This document shows positions 63,841 through 64,000 of a stretch of DNA of 64,000 nucleotides, piece after piece. The translations under genes and the position numbers were made by a program. The DNA comes from Photobacterium phosphoreum. GTDB taxonomy: Bacteria; Pseudomonadota; Gammaproteobacteria; Enterobacterales; Vibrionaceae. The first letter of the stretch is position 1. The number at the start of each line of letters is the position of its first letter. The notes under the pieces are model-generated. The model did not search any database. It was not told where the DNA came from and worked only from the letters and a program-made list of their open reading frames with translations. The stretch spans positions 123,489-187,488 of the forward strand of contig NZ_MSCQ01000001.1 in the NCBI RefSeq assembly GCF_002954725.1, given 5' to 3'.

Positions 63841-63879
63841 ATCGTTTTGAACAAAAAATGTTCAAACGGTTTTTTTTTG
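63841..63879 (+). terminator. Terminator after pilV
   Basis: CGTTTTGAAC and GTTCAAACGG pair with one G-T, followed by a run of T. Confidence 0.82.
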
Positions 63880-63890
63880 TAAAAAAACGA

Positions 63891-64000
63891 TTGTCAGTAA
63901 CAAAAATCTCCCTATAATGCGACCTCACTGACACGGACAACGGCGCAAGCGGTTACCGAGTTCAGTATGTTCTTTAACAATTTGACCATGCAATTTGTGT
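63891..64000 (+). promoter_or_regulatory. Ribosomal RNA operon promoter and leader
   Basis: TTGTCA (63891-63896) and TATAAT (63913-63918) at 16 bases spacing are followed by a GCGACCTC discriminator. The leader contains a boxA-like antitermination element TGTTCTTTAACA (63968-63979), the hallmark of sequence just before 16S rRNA in gammaproteobacteria. The 16S gene itself is beyond the window. Confidence 0.85.

Overview
The window looks like core chromosome of a Vibrionaceae gammaproteobacterium, most probably a Photobacterium. That genus call is inference from gene order and family resemblance recalled from memory, not from a search. Supporting signs are a PlzC-type double PilZ protein beside serB and radA, a RocS-like GGDEF/EAL protein between ubiU and ubiT, a VcCNT-like nucleoside transporter upstream of deoCABD, the smpB-ssrA locus used as an integration site (as for the Vibrio cholerae VPI-1 island), and an A+T-rich base composition.

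Layout. 1-8.9 kb: anaerobic ubiquinone genes (ubiU partial, ubiT), a c-di-GMP protein, GNAT proteins, gldA, holD-rimI, prfC and a TatD nuclease. 8.9-15.6 kb: nucleoside uptake and catabolism (nupC, deoC, deoA, deoB, deoD), with a CRP site before nupC and a strikingly structured leader before deoC. 15.6-30.1 kb: ytjB/serB, plzC, radA, an M23 peptidase, ettA, slt, a lone ATP-grasp gene, trpR, yjjX and an XRE regulator. 30.7-35 kb: ahpF/ahpC peroxide defence, an HPP membrane protein overlapping a universal stress protein, and a cold-shock protein.

35.2-50.6 kb is an accessory region ending at the 3' end of ssrA (tmRNA). It carries three related P4-type integrases, two intact and one broken, all pointing away from ssrA, which suggests serial integration at the same site. 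Cargo includes a DarTG DNA ADP-ribosylation toxin-antitoxin pair, a serine resolvase with a 114-bp res site of gamma-delta geometry, and an unrecognised three-gene operon (43587-45895) whose last gene is a PD-(D/E)XK nuclease. Other cargo is an APC permease, a phage-like gene and a secreted protein of unknown function. Debris from earlier events is abundant: a second copy of part of darG, an IS6-family 5' remnant, a radC fragment fused to the broken integrase, a frameshifted lipoprotein, an hsdR-like tail and an integrase N-terminus. The three-gene operon is the best candidate here for an undescribed system, probably defence.

50.6-64 kb returns to core genes: ssrA, smpB, ratA-ratB, bamE, recN (with LexA boxes), nadK, grpE-dnaK-dnaJ (with sigma-32-like promoters), then a minor type IV pilin cluster (pilE-like, fimT, pilW, pilX, pilV). 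The right edge contains the promoter and leader of a ribosomal RNA operon whose 16S gene lies outside the window.
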